Below are positions 45,259 through 53,900 of a stretch of 64,000 bases of DNA, one piece after another; position 1 is the first letter of the stretch, and each line of letters opens with the position of its first letter. The DNA lies in the NCBI RefSeq assembly GCF_024494685.1, contig NZ_JANHDM010000002.1:124001-188000 (forward strand), written 5' to 3'. The notes below the pieces were generated by a model. The model saw only the letters and a program-made list of their open reading frames with translations. It searched no databases and was not told where the DNA came from. Origin of the DNA: Halorubrum rubrum. Its GTDB lineage: Archaea > Halobacteriota > Halobacteria > Halobacteriales > Haloferacaceae. The position numbers and the translations under genes are program-made.

Positions 45259-47058
45259 ATGGATGTCGACGCCGTGAGAGCCCGTGCGGCCGATCTCCCG
45301 ACGGAACCCGGCGTGTACCAGTTCCGGTCCGGAGAGACGACCCTGTACGTCGGCAAGGCGGTCGATCTCCGTGATCGAGTCCGGTCGTACGCCGATCCGC
45401 GGTCGGCCCGGATCCGCGGAATGGTCGAGCGGGCGGACCAGGTCGAGTTCGCCGTCACCGACACCGAGACGCAGGCGCTGCTGCTCGAGGCCAACCTGAT
45501 AAAGCGACTCCGGCCGCGGTACAACGTCCGGCTGAAGGACGACAAGTCCTATCCACTGGTTGCGTTTTCCGATCACGAGGTTTCGCGGATCGAGGTGACA
45601 CGCGATCCCGACGAGGGCGCACTCGCGTACGGCCCGTTCACGAACAAGGGGCGCGTCGAGACGGTCGTGAAGGCGATCCGAGACGAGTACCGGCTCCGCG
45701 GCTGTTCGGACCACAAGTACGCGAATCGTGACCGACCGTGTCTCGACTACGAGATGGGGATCTGCTCGGCACCCTGTACCGGCGAGATCGATCCCGAGAG
45801 CTACGCCGAGGACGTCGCCGCCGCACGCCGCTTCTTCGAAGGTGAGACCGGCGCACTCGCCGACCCGCTCCGCCGCCGAATGGAGGCGGCCGCCGAGAAC
45901 GCCGAGTTCGAGCGCGCGGCGAACCTCCGCGACCGGCTCGAGGCCGTCGAGGCGTTTCACGGTGAGGGCGGCGAGGCGGTGAGCGACCGATCCGACGACC
46001 GCACCGTCGACGTGCTCGCCGCCGTCGTCGAGGGCGATACCGCCCGCGTGGCGCGCCTCCACAGCGAGCGCGGCCAGCTCGTCGACCGGAGTCGCCACCG
46101 GCTCGACACGCCGACGGTGACCGCGGCGGTGGAGAACGCGAACGACGGGGAGGTGGTCGGTGACGCCGAGGAATCCGTCGTCGACGCGCACACACCGGCG
46201 GCGGTGCTCTCGGCGTTTCTCACCCAGTACTACGCCGAACGCGAGTTCCCCGACGCGGTCCTCCTCGCGGAACGTCCGTCCGACCCCGACGTGATCGAGT
46301 GGCTCGAACGCGAGGGCGTCTCGGTCCGCGTCCCCGGCGCCGGACGGGAGGCGAAGCTCGTCGAGCTCGCGTTGAAGAACGCCCGAAAGCGCGGCGGCCG
46401 CGACGACCCCGTCGGCGCGCTGGCCGACCGTCTCGGGATCGACCGCCCGGCGCGGATCGAGGGGTTCGACGTGAGCCACGCGTCCGGGACCGCGGTCGTC
46501 GGTTCGAACGTCTGTTTCGTCGACGGGAGCGCTCGGACGAGCGAGTACCGCCGGAAGAAGCTCACCGATCGCAACGACGACTACGCCAACGTGCGGGAGC
46601 TGGTCCGCTGGCGTGCGATCCGGGCGATCGAGGGCCGCGACGACCGCCCGGACCCGGATCTGCTTCTCATCGACGGCGGCGAGGGGCAGCTCGGTGCGGC
46701 GCGCGATGCGCTCGTCGAGACCGACTGGGAGGTGCCGGCGATCGCCTTGGCGAAGGCCGAAGAGCTGGTGGTGACGCCGAACGGGCCGCTGCGGTGGCCC
46801 GACGACGCGCCGGAGCTCCACCTGCTCCAGCGCGTCCGCGACGAGGCGCACCGCTTCGCCGTCCAGTACCACCAGACCGTCCGCGACGAAGTGAAGACGG
46901 TGCTCGACGACGTTCCCGGCGTGGGCCCGGAGACGCGAAAGGGACTGCTCCGACGGTTCGGGTCGGTCGAGAACGTCCGCGAGGCCTCGTTGGAGGATCT
47001 CACCGATATCGACGGCGTCGGCGACACGACGGCCCGACGGCTCCGGGACCGGTTGTAG
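45259..47058 (+). CDS. uvrC: UvrABC excinuclease subunit C
   Basis: 599 residues, dual nuclease of nucleotide-excision repair. In order: GIY-YIG nuclease (GVYQF ... [17 protein letters not shown]), a zinc-like [13 protein letters not shown] segment, UVR UvrB-interaction motif ([16 protein letters not shown] near residue 215-230), RNase H-like nuclease with GFDVSH and [11 protein letters not shown], and two C-terminal helix-hairpin-helix units ([25 protein letters not shown]). It is a bacterial-type enzyme present in haloarchaea. ATG giving MDVDAVRAR is chosen; a GTG three codons earlier is possible. uvrA and uvrB are not in the window. Confidence 0.95.
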   Translation: MDVDAVRARAADLPTEPGVYQFRSGETTLYVGKAVDLRDRVRSYADPRSARIRGMVERADQVEFAVTDTETQALLLEANLIKRLRPRYNVRLKDDKSYPLVAFSDHEVSRIEVTRDPDEGALAYGPFTNKGRVETVVKAIRDEYRLRGCSDHKYANRDRPCLDYEMGICSAPCTGEIDPESYAEDVAAARRFFEGETGALADPLRRRMEAAAENAEFERAANLRDRLEAVEAFHGEGGEAVSDRSDDRTVDVLAAVVEGDTARVARLHSERGQLVDRSRHRLDTPTVTAAVENANDGEVVGDAEESVVDAHTPAAVLSAFLTQYYAEREFPDAVLLAERPSDPDVIEWLEREGVSVRVPGAGREAKLVELALKNARKRGGRDDPVGALADRLGIDRPARIEGFDVSHASGTAVVGSNVCFVDGSARTSEYRRKKLTDRNDDYANVRELVRWRAIRAIEGRDDRPDPDLLLIDGGEGQLGAARDALVETDWEVPAIALAKAEELVVTPNGPLRWPDDAPELHLLQRVRDEAHRFAVQYHQTVRDEVKTVLDDVPGVGPETRKGLLRRFGSVENVREASLEDLTDIDGVGDTTARRLRDRL

Positions 47059-47218
47059 TGGCGAGCAGGCGGCGAACCCTCCCGGAACGACCGCCGCGCA
47101 CCCGCCCCCCGTTCCGGGCCTCCATCAGACCACGGGGTGGATGGCCGCGGCTTCGAATGTATACTCACGGACCGCGCGAGTCGACGACGGGGATCGACCG
47201 CGGCGAGGCGGTCGGTGC

Positions 47219-48283
47219 TCAGTTACCGGCCTCGTCCGCGACGAGTTCGTCGTACCGCGCGCCGGTCTGTTTCAGCGTCTCCGTCGAGTAGAGCCGCTCG
47301 TGCTCGAACGGGAGGTACTCCGCGGCGAGCTCGTCGATCTTCGCGTCGACCGCCTCGGCCTCGCGGCCGTGGATCATCGTGAACAGGTCGTACTCCCACC
47401 CCTGCTCGGGGCGGCGCGGCCGGTGGTAACAGAGGGTGACGTACGGGAGGCTTCCGACCGCCTCGCCGCGCGCGTCGAGCTCGTCGTCGGGCACGTCCCA
47501 GACGACCATACAGTTGTTCGTGAAACCGGTGACGACGTGGTTGACGACGCAGCCGATACGCTTGATACAGCCGTCGGCGAGCAGGCGGTCGACCGCCGCG
47601 AGCACGTCGTCGACGTCGGCACCGATCTCGCGAGCCACGTCGGCGTAGGGGGTCGCGGACAGCGGGAAGCCGTCCTGGATCGCGACGAGGAGGTCGGCCT
47701 CGAGCGCGTTCAGGTCGCCACGGGCGTCCTCGGAGATGCGGGTGGCCGACACGTCCGTCCGTTCCAGCGATTCCCTGGCGAACCGGTCGCCGTTCACCAC
47801 GGGGAACTCCAGGTCGATGTAGTAGTCCGTGAGCATCGGGAGGTTCAACACGTCACAACCGGTTCGCTCCTCGATCTCGACGAGGATCGCGTCGCGCCTC
47901 TCGCGGGAGCCGGCGGTGACGACGAACCACTGGTTCCACTCGTGGTCCCGACGGTAGTTGTGGTTCACCTGTCGGTAGCCGTTGATGACCTCGGCGATCT
48001 CGTCGAACCGGTCCTCGGGCGCGCGCACGGCCGCCAGCGTCGAGGAGCCGATGACGGGCGGGTTGAGCACCGCGCCGAACCGCCGGAACACGCCGCGTTC
48101 GCGGAGGTCGCGAACGCGGTCGAGGACCTCGTCGCCGTCGACGTCGACGCCCGTTTCGACCGCGATCTCCGCCGCGACGCGCTCGAACGGCCGCGACTCG
48201 ACGGGGAAGCCGCTCTGGTATCCGTCGATGAGCGCGGCGTCGACCGCGTCGATCCCGGCCCGCCAGTCGGCGTCCAGACTCAT
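47219..48283 (-). CDS. Two-domain siroheme decarboxylase (AhbA-AhbB fusion)
   Basis: 354 residues made of two AsnC/Lrp-like halves. First half: QSGFPVESRPFERVAAEI, RGVFRRFGAVLNPP, NHNYRRDHEWNQWFVVTAGS. Second half: QDGFPLSATPYADVAREI, DGCIKRIGCVVNHVVTG, TLCYHRPRRPEQGWEYDLFTMIHG. The paired YRRDHEWNxWFV and CYxRPxxxxxWxYxLFxMIHG signatures mark NirDL/Ahb-type siroheme decarboxylases of heme synthesis, not ordinary transcription regulators, though both share the fold. In many archaea the two subunits are separate genes. ATG at 48283 starts MSLDADWRAGID. Confidence 0.88.
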   Translation of the reverse strand: MSLDADWRAGIDAVDAALIDGYQSGFPVESRPFERVAAEIAVETGVDVDGDEVLDRVRDLRERGVFRRFGAVLNPPVIGSSTLAAVRAPEDRFDEIAEVINGYRQVNHNYRRDHEWNQWFVVTAGSRERRDAILVEIEERTGCDVLNLPMLTDYYIDLEFPVVNGDRFARESLERTDVSATRISEDARGDLNALEADLLVAIQDGFPLSATPYADVAREIGADVDDVLAAVDRLLADGCIKRIGCVVNHVVTGFTNNCMVVWDVPDDELDARGEAVGSLPYVTLCYHRPRRPEQGWEYDLFTMIHGREAEAVDAKIDELAAEYLPFEHERLYSTETLKQTGARYDELVADEAGN

Positions 48284-48363
48284 TACCGGTAGCAGGGGTC
48301 GCGCGTACCTACGCGTTTCGGAGGATCGTTCCGCAAGGTAGTCGCCGTTCGGAGCGCGGGAGT

Positions 48364-48522
48364 TCAGTCGTCGGCGGGGTGCCGGGCGGAGACCGGCGCG
48401 AACGCCCGAGCGCTCTCCTCGAGCTGTGCCGTAGAGCAGCCACCGACGGTTGCGGCCTGCTCGAGCGTCAGCGTGCGGGAGCGATACAGCGTGAGTGCGG
48501 TCGCCACGGATTTGGACGTCAT
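48364..48522 (-). CDS. Small haloarchaeal protein, 52 residues
   Basis: Reads MTSKSVATALTLYRSRTLTL then EQAATVGGCSTAQLEESARA and ends HPADD. The pattern T-L-E-Q-A-A-xx-G-G-C-S resembles a short helix-turn-helix or helical hairpin, and the MTSKSVATALTLYRS opening matches my memory of a conserved haloarchaeal microprotein family (unverified). GC3 is high and a TATTATATG box (48552-48560, minus strand) lies about 34 nt before the ATG. It stands alone downstream of a strongly AT-rich spacer. Confidence 0.75.
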   Translation of the reverse strand: MTSKSVATALTLYRSRTLTLEQAATVGGCSTAQLEESARAFAPVSARHPADD

Positions 48523-48551
48523 CTGGTACGAGTCACACGTGGATGGACGAA

Positions 48552-48560
48552 CATATAATA
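48552..48560 (-). promoter_or_regulatory. TATA box of the 52-residue protein gene
   Basis: TATTATATG on the minus strand, about 34 nt before the ATG. It opens an AT-rich stretch (48540-48665) unlike the surroundings; the remaining bases up to 48875 show no gene and no clear promoter for the TrpD2-like gene. Confidence 0.55.
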
Positions 48561-48875
48561 GTATCGGATTTTAGAACCGGTAACGGACAGTAGAGATCGG
48601 ATATTGTTTCGTATATTCATATACTGGCCATAAAAGTGTACGTCTAATCGGTTTTAATTTGGTAACGAGTCTCACGATCTCGGCTTCACGCGGCTCCCGT
48701 CGTATCTCGTTCGACGTTCCCCACGTCTCGCGCTCGACGACGGTCCACCGGCGGTCAACGCCCCGTCATCGAGGGACCCGACCGAGACGCTCTCGATCGA
48801 CGGGGGCCTCGACACCGTTCCCGCCGCGTGGGAGTCGAGCGAGAGGCTTTTCGTTCGAGAACCCGAACGTCGCAT

Positions 48876-49964
48876 ATGGCTCAGGCGACCCAGGAGTTCG
48901 GCGAGTGGCCCCTCAAGCGGCTGATGACCGAGGTCTGCGGCTCCGGGCACAAGTCGGCCGACGACCTGACCCGCGCGCAGGCGACGGAGGCGTTCGAACG
49001 TATCCTCGCGGACGAGCCCGACCCGACGACCCTCGGAGCGTTCTGGCTCGCGAACCGCTGGAAGCGCAACACGCCCGAGGAGCTCGGAGCGTACGTCGAC
49101 GTCATGTGCGATCGCGTCGAGTACGCGGAGCCCGACGCCGACCCCGTCGATTGTGGCGCGAACTACGACGGGAAGGGTCGGACCGCGATCCTCGGCGTGG
49201 CCGCCGGCGCGGTCGCGGCCGCGGCGGGCACGCCCGTCGTCGTCCACTCGGGCGACCGCGTCCCGACCCAGAAGCAGGACGCGTACAAACACGTCCTCGA
49301 CGAGCTGGGCGTCCACACCGAGCTGACGCCCCGTGACTCCGCCGACATGGTCGACGAGACCGGCTTCGGCTTCTACTACCAGCCCGCGTTCAACCCCGCG
49401 ATCGACGAGCTGTTCGAGCGCCGCGACATGATGGGCGTCCGGACGTTCGTCAACACCATCGAGACGCTGGCGAACCCCGCGGGCGCGTCGATCCACCTCG
49501 GCTCGTTCTACCACCTCGCGTTCGCGAAGAAGGTGGTCGACACGTTCGTCGAGAGCGAGTTCCACGACCTCGACCGCGTCCTGATGTTTCAGGGGATGGA
49601 GGGGTACGACGACGTGCGGCCGGGGTACACCAAGGTCGCCGAGTGGGACGCGGCGGGAGACGACGCCGGCAGCGACGGCGCGTCCTTCGACGACTTCGAG
49701 ATCGAGACCGCCGAGTACGGGATGGACCTCGAGGAGGCGGATCTCGCGGTCGACGACGTCGCGGCCGAGTCGGCCGCCATCACCGAGGAGATCCTGGCGG
49801 GCGAGCGCGACGGGGCGTTCGCCGACGCGGTCGCGGTCAACGCGGCGCTACGGATCTACGCCCGCGAAGACGCCGACTCGATCGAGGAGGGCCTCGAGGC
49901 GGCCCGTGCGGCCATCGACGACGGCTCCGCCCGCGAGGTCCTCGAGGCGCTCCGCGACTTCTGA
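48876..49964 (+). CDS. Anthranilate phosphoribosyltransferase-like protein (TrpD2/YbiB type)
   Basis: 362 residues. N-terminal helices (LTRAQATEAFERILADEPDPTTLGAFWLANRWKRNTPEEL) and VDCGANYDGKGRTAILG match the TrpD/nucleoside-phosphorylase fold; GTPVVVHSGDRVPTQKQDAY and GSFYHLAFAKKVVDTF continue it. In genuine anthranilate enzymes the PRPP loop reads GTGGD; here the equivalent is CGANYDGKGR, as in the TrpD2/YbiB branch, which binds nucleic acid and lacks anthranilate activity in the case studied. No trp genes are adjacent. The C-terminal DDAGSDGASFDD insert is acidic. A tryptophan role is therefore doubtful. Confidence 0.85.
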   Translation: MAQATQEFGEWPLKRLMTEVCGSGHKSADDLTRAQATEAFERILADEPDPTTLGAFWLANRWKRNTPEELGAYVDVMCDRVEYAEPDADPVDCGANYDGKGRTAILGVAAGAVAAAAGTPVVVHSGDRVPTQKQDAYKHVLDELGVHTELTPRDSADMVDETGFGFYYQPAFNPAIDELFERRDMMGVRTFVNTIETLANPAGASIHLGSFYHLAFAKKVVDTFVESEFHDLDRVLMFQGMEGYDDVRPGYTKVAEWDAAGDDAGSDGASFDDFEIETAEYGMDLEEADLAVDDVAAESAAITEEILAGERDGAFADAVAVNAALRIYAREDADSIEEGLEAARAAIDDGSAREVLEALRDF

Positions 49965-50114
49965 GGGCACCGTTCGAACGCGGTTTCGTCGCCCGCTCTC
50001 GCGACCGAATCAGCCGATCCGGGTCGAATTTTGGACGAAATTCGGAAAGCCGTCTTGAGTCTCCGGAGCCAAGGGAACGTGTACCGAACATGACCCACGA
50101 TACCCCGTCACATC

Positions 50115-50264
50115 ATGCCGACGTGTGAACACTGTCAGGCGCACGTCTCCGAACGGTTCGTCCGGGTGTTCGCGGACGCTCGCGGCCGGATACACGCGTG
50201 TCCGAACTGCTCGGCGAACGCCGGGATCGCGGAGGTCGCGAAGGAACGGGCCCACGACGCCTGA
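50115..50264 (+). CDS. Small zinc-finger protein, 49 residues
   Basis: Reads MPTCEHCQAHVSERFVRVFA and continues with ACPNCSANAGIAE. The CEHC and CPNC pairs form a rubredoxin-knuckle zinc site around a short hairpin. It lies in a gap between the TrpD2-like gene and nadE and has typical GC-rich codons. Haloarchaeal genomes hold families of these microproteins, several of them with regulatory effects on biofilm or swarming in Haloferax; role here unknown. Confidence 0.8.
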   Translation: MPTCEHCQAHVSERFVRVFADARGRIHACPNCSANAGIAEVAKERAHDA

Positions 50265-50302
50265 TCCGCCCGAAACCGGACGAAGAAAGCGAAAACGGCC
50301 GC

Positions 50303-51136
50303 CTAGCGGGTCGGTGCGGGCGGCATCGACCGCTTGTGCGCGCTTCGCTCGTACAGCTCGACGACCCGATCGACGGCCTCCTCGGGAAGACCCAGCTCTC
50401 GAACCGTCGCCGCTCGCGAGAGCCCGCCGTCGACGTGGACCGCGAGGATCGCGTCGACGGTGTCGTAATCGAGGCCCATCTCCTCGGCGTCTGTCTGTCC
50501 CTCCCACATCCCGGCGGTCGGCTCCTGCATCACGAGGTCGCGGGGGACGCCGACGTGGGCGGCCAGCTGGCGCACCTGCTGTTTGTAGAGGTTGCCGATC
50601 GGGTTACAGTCGACCGCCTGGTCGCCGTACTTGGTGAAGTATCCCGTCATCGCCTCCGCGCGGTTACCCGTCCCGAGCACCACCCGGTTCTCCGCGTTGG
50701 CGACGAAGTAGTTCAGGACCGCACGGGTCCGAACGTACACGTTCCCCGCCGCCGTCCGGTCCTCGGCGGCCTCCGGAAACGCAGCGAAGAACGACTCCGC
50801 GATCGGCTGGATCTCAACCACGTCGTACTCGATCCCGAGGTCGTGAGCCACCCGCTCGGCGTCGCTCATCACGTCCGGGTCGTTCATCGCGGCGGGCATC
50901 GTGATCCCGTGGAGGCCGTCCTCGCCGAGCGCCTCGACCGCGAGGTGGGCGGTGAGTGTCGAGTCGATCCCGCCCGAGAGACCGAGGACGGCCCCCTCCG
51001 CACCCGCGTCGTCGACGACGTCGGCGATGAACGAGACGATGCGCTCGCGCGCCTCCTCCAGTTCCGCCTCCGAGAGTCGCAGATCGATCGGGGGGTCCTC
51101 CGACAGCAACACTGACTGCTCCGGCGTCTGGCTCAT
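50303..51136 (-). CDS. nadE: NAD+ synthase, ammonia-dependent
   Basis: 277 residues, amidating nicotinate adenine dinucleotide to NAD. The ATP-pyrophosphatase loop is LGLSGGIDSTL (SGGIDS at 54-59), and VVLGTGNRAEAMTGYFTKYGDQAVDCNPIGNLYK is the family signature of NadE. No glutaminase domain is fused, so free ammonia is the donor. The ATG at 51136 gives MSQTPEQSVLL. It stands alone on the minus strand, separated from the NUDIX gene by a repeat. Confidence 0.95.
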   Translation of the reverse strand: MSQTPEQSVLLSEDPPIDLRLSEAELEEARERIVSFIADVVDDAGAEGAVLGLSGGIDSTLTAHLAVEALGEDGLHGITMPAAMNDPDVMSDAERVAHDLGIEYDVVEIQPIAESFFAAFPEAAEDRTAAGNVYVRTRAVLNYFVANAENRVVLGTGNRAEAMTGYFTKYGDQAVDCNPIGNLYKQQVRQLAAHVGVPRDLVMQEPTAGMWEGQTDAEEMGLDYDTVDAILAVHVDGGLSRAATVRELGLPEEAVDRVVELYERSAHKRSMPPAPTR

Positions 51137-51239
51137 GAAGGAAGGGTGGGGCCGAGACGACTAATAGCTCCCCGTTCCGGACTCGAACTGGACGCACGTC
51201 CGGTTTTCGATGGATATCGTGAAGATGGCCCTCGTGAAC

Positions 51240-51455
51240 GGAGCGAGACAAATCGGTTCGCTGTCGGCGCGCGCCTCCGAGCGCCCGGAGGGCGCGAGGA
51301 GTCCGCGCGAGGGAGGTCGAGGTGACCCGCCGGCGGTTCCGGCGGGTCGGCGAGACCGAGGCTGGGGAGGCGTGAGGTGCGGTCGCGGCGCCGTCCGCGG
51401 CCGGGATTCGGCGGTCGTCACCGCGCCGCCGACGACGCGTAGCCGGTCGTTCGAC
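51240..51455 (+). repeat. Interspersed intergenic repeat, copy C
   Basis: Non-coding stretch between nadE and the NUDIX gene. It contains GAACGGAGCGAGAC, a ten-bp-arm hairpin GACCCGCCGG...CCGGCGGGTC at about 51330-51354, the 27-base block 51357-51383 shared with copy B, and a tail TCGTCACCGCGCCGCCGACG. Parts of it could be read as an ORF on the minus strand, but the same string occurring in other gaps shows it is repeat, not gene. Confidence 0.75.
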
Positions 51456-51469
51456 CCCTCGAGGACGCG

Positions 51470-52171
51470 CTACTCCAACATCCCGTCGCGCTCGGCCAGC
51501 AGCAACCCCTCCAGGGTCGCGTCGTTCGTCGGGGTCTCGCGCGCGATCGCGAGCGCCTCGTCGACCGGCACGGTCCGCGGGACGAGGAACTCGTTGCTGT
51601 CGGCGTCGACGTCGACCGGCTCCAACCCCTCGGCGAACACGTATCCCCGCCGGTGTCGCAACACGCCGGTCGAACACCACACCTCCTGGAGCAGCGTCGT
51701 CGACGAGGGGGCGAAGCCGGTCTCCTCGGCGAGCTCGCGGGCCCCCGCGGCGGTGTAGGACTCGCCGGGCTCGACGATCCCGGCCGGTAGCTCCAGCTGG
51801 GTGTTCCGCACCGTCGGGCGGTACTGCTCGACGAACAGGACCGCGTCGTCGGCGACCGCGACCACGACCGTCGCGGGCGGGAGCTCCGCCCAGTAGTAGT
51901 TCTTCTCCGTCCCGTCGGGCTGTTCGACCCGGTCGTATCCCCCGACGAACCAGCCGGGGTCGTACTCGACGGCGACCTCCCGGACCGGCCACTCCGGCTC
52001 GCCCGGCAGCGAGTGGAGCCGCCCGTCTGAAAAGGCCGGCAGGTCGCGTAAATCGCTCGCGGGGTGACCCCACGGCGAACCGGTCGGGTCGTCGCCGCCG
52101 CGGATCGGGTCGACCTCGCGGTCCGCGCCGTCGCCCTGGTCCGCGCCGTCGTGGTCCGCGTCGTCGGTCAT
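51470..52171 (-). CDS. NUDIX hydrolase, ADP-ribose pyrophosphatase-like
   Basis: 233 residues. The NUDIX box reads GIVEPGESYTAAGARELAEETG with the catalytic E/E pair intact, and QYRPTVRNTQLELPAG precedes it as in ADP-ribose/NADH pyrophosphatases. The N terminus is acidic and low-complexity (about 30 residues), then YDPGWFVGGYDRVEQPDG. It probably hydrolyses nucleoside diphosphate sugars. ATG at 52171 overlaps the stop of the upstream membrane-anchored gene (ATGA), so the two form an operon, possibly coupling the hydrolase to the envelope. Confidence 0.9.
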   Translation of the reverse strand: MTDDADHDGADQGDGADREVDPIRGGDDPTGSPWGHPASDLRDLPAFSDGRLHSLPGEPEWPVREVAVEYDPGWFVGGYDRVEQPDGTEKNYYWAELPPATVVVAVADDAVLFVEQYRPTVRNTQLELPAGIVEPGESYTAAGARELAEETGFAPSSTTLLQEVWCSTGVLRHRRGYVFAEGLEPVDVDADSNEFLVPRTVPVDEALAIARETPTNDATLEGLLLAERDGMLE

Positions 52172-52557
52172 GTCGGGGACTGCGTCACCTCGACGTAATA
52201 CGTTTGGCCGTCGCGCTCGACCCGGACGCCGCCGTCGGTCCCCGCCTCCGGCGCGCGCCGGGTGAGCGCGTCCACCTCGTCGAACGGCGTGTGGGTGAAC
52301 CACTCCTTCATCCCGTAGGGACCCATCAGGTACGGCTCCGAGCGGCCGTCCTCGCTTCCGATCGCGGCCGTCAGGTACGGGTAGCGGCGCTCGGAGAGAC
52401 CTGTGGCGTTCGCGGTCGGCTCGTCGGTCTCGATCGGCTCGGCGGTGAGGTAGTAGGGATCGCCGCTCCCGAGGTAGCTCGGCAGCGCGCCCAACGCCAG
52501 CAGCGCGAGCGCGATCACCGCGAGCGCGACGAGGAGGTTCCGCGTGACCGGGCGCAT
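52168..52557 (-). CDS. Membrane-anchored extracellular protein of unknown function
   Basis: 129 residues. A single N-terminal helix, TRNLLVALAVIALALLALGALP (about 5-26), is followed by an outward domain of beta character with many Tyr (GDPYYLTAEPIETDEPTANATGL, ERDGQTYYVEVT). No lipobox or Tat motif; anchoring by the uncleaved helix is likely. Its stop overlaps the NUDIX start. I do not recognise it. Confidence 0.78.
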   Translation of the reverse strand: MRPVTRNLLVALAVIALALLALGALPSYLGSGDPYYLTAEPIETDEPTANATGLSERRYPYLTAAIGSEDGRSEPYLMGPYGMKEWFTHTPFDEVDALTRRAPEAGTDGGVRVERDGQTYYVEVTQSPT

Positions 52558-52679
52558 ACCTGGAATAGGGAGCGGCGTCGAATACGGGTTTCGGCCGCGG
52601 CCGCCGCCGCACTCCCTCCGTCGGCGGACGGGACGGTCGACGCCGACGACTTTTAGATCTCGGCGGCCCTCCCTCGAAC

Positions 52680-53636
52680 ATGGAGTTCCGGTTCGAGCTG
52701 GCCCTCTGTGCGGCCCTCGAGTCCCCGGACCGCGTGGTCGCCCGCCAGCTCGGCGCGGGCGTGACGCGGCCGGGGGCGCGGATCGTCGACGTCTGCGTGC
52801 TGACGCCGGGGCCCGACTTCGACGCGCGGGCCGCCCTGACGCCCGACCGGATCCCGCACGCGGCGGTCGAGGGGCGCGTCGGCCCCGGCGAGGCCGTCCC
52901 GGTCGCCGACGCGTTCGACCTCCCGCCGGAGCGCGCGAGCGCGGTCGCCGACGCCGCCGTCGAGGCCGGCTACCTCGAGCGCGAGCGCCGCGGCGGGCGA
53001 CCGGTCGTGCGCGCGACCGCCCGCTACCCCGACGACTGGGTCGGGTCGCTGACCGCGATCGAGAACAAGCCCGACCTCGGGACGCCCGGCGACCTGTCGG
53101 CCCAGCTCCGGTACGACGCCGCGCTCGGGCTCTTCGATCGGGTCGTGCTCGCGACCGCCTCCTACGTCACCCGTGCGCACCTCAACCGGATCCCCGACCC
53201 GGTCGGCGTCTGGCGGTTCGACCCGGAGACGGGCGAACGCGAGGTGGTCCGGAAACCGGCCGCCCTCGATCCGGACGCGCCGGGCGTCGAGATCCGCGAG
53301 AAGCGGTCGACCCGGACCGACGTCGCGCTCGTCTCGCCCGAGGCGAAGGCGCGGAAGCGCCGCCGGATCGCCGAGCGCGCCTACGGGAAGGGGTGGCGAC
53401 CGGAGCCGCCGGCGTGCGCGCACGCGAGGGGCACGGACGACGGTCGACCCCACTGTGAGCGGTTCGACCGCGTGGTCGATCCGGGTCGCGAGTGCGGTCC
53501 CGGCTGTCCCGAACGCGACCCCGCCGACCCGCCGGCGCTCGACCGCGACCGCCTCCGCGACGGGCGAACGGCGTGGGTCGCGGACCCCGACGGCGACGGC
53601 CCGCGCAGGCAGTCGGGGCTCTCCCGGTTCCAGTGA
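52680..53636 (+). CDS. DUF5787-type protein, possible PD-(D/E)xK nuclease
   Basis: 318 residues, soluble. The centre has VGSLTAIENKPDLGTPGDLSAQLRYDAALGLFDRVVLATASY: an E-x-K after a strand, then an amphipathic helix, then a strand, the arrangement of the restriction-endonuclease-like fold (with upstream IVDVCVLTPG as a possible first strand). The C-terminal third has cysteines (ACAH, HCERF, ECGPGCPERDP) suggesting a zinc element. I recall this as a haloarchaeal family of unknown function (DUF5787), unverified; nuclease activity is inference. A TTTTAG box lies 27 nt before the ATG. Confidence 0.75.
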   Translation: MEFRFELALCAALESPDRVVARQLGAGVTRPGARIVDVCVLTPGPDFDARAALTPDRIPHAAVEGRVGPGEAVPVADAFDLPPERASAVADAAVEAGYLERERRGGRPVVRATARYPDDWVGSLTAIENKPDLGTPGDLSAQLRYDAALGLFDRVVLATASYVTRAHLNRIPDPVGVWRFDPETGEREVVRKPAALDPDAPGVEIREKRSTRTDVALVSPEAKARKRRRIAERAYGKGWRPEPPACAHARGTDDGRPHCERFDRVVDPGRECGPGCPERDPADPPALDRDRLRDGRTAWVADPDGDGPRRQSGLSRFQ

Positions 53637-53714
53637 CGGCTCGGTTGAAACTCCCAGCAGGCGATACGTTCTGGCCGGGAGGGGTTAGTACAGACAAAAC
53701 ACCGACTGATCGCG

Positions 53715-53900
53715 GTGTCGTCGCCGGCGGCTCCGCCGCCGGCTGTCAGAGGCGCGGAGCGCCTCGCTGCCACGAGGACGAAGCTCGACGACGTAAGCCC
53801 TGGAAGGAACGAACGGAGTGGGTGACTGAAGCGCGCAACGAGTCGCGCGAGTCCTCGCGGCTGGGACTTTGGAGGCGTTCTCCACAGTCGGTTGTTTCAC
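53715..53900 (+). repeat. Interspersed intergenic repeat, copy D (degenerate)
   Basis: Lies in the 507-base gap before the CBS gene. It carries the same 21-base hairpin as copy A (53723-53743), followed by CAGAGGCGCGGAGCGCCTCG (copy A has CGAGGCGCTCCTCGCCTCTG just before its hairpin) and later CGGCTGGGACTTTGGAGGCG, a decayed form of the tail. The rest of the gap (53901-54112) contains nothing I can support as a gene; its base composition is more even than usual. Confidence 0.6.

Noticed and set aside
47219-48283. Lrp/AsnC transcription regulator
   Set aside because: The tandem layout and the YRRDHEW and CYHRP...MIHG signatures point to siroheme decarboxylase.
51161-51421. 86-codon minus-strand frame before the NUDIX gene
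   Set aside because: Most of it is repeat copy C; the same peptide string appears where copy B lies, showing repeat DNA and not a gene.
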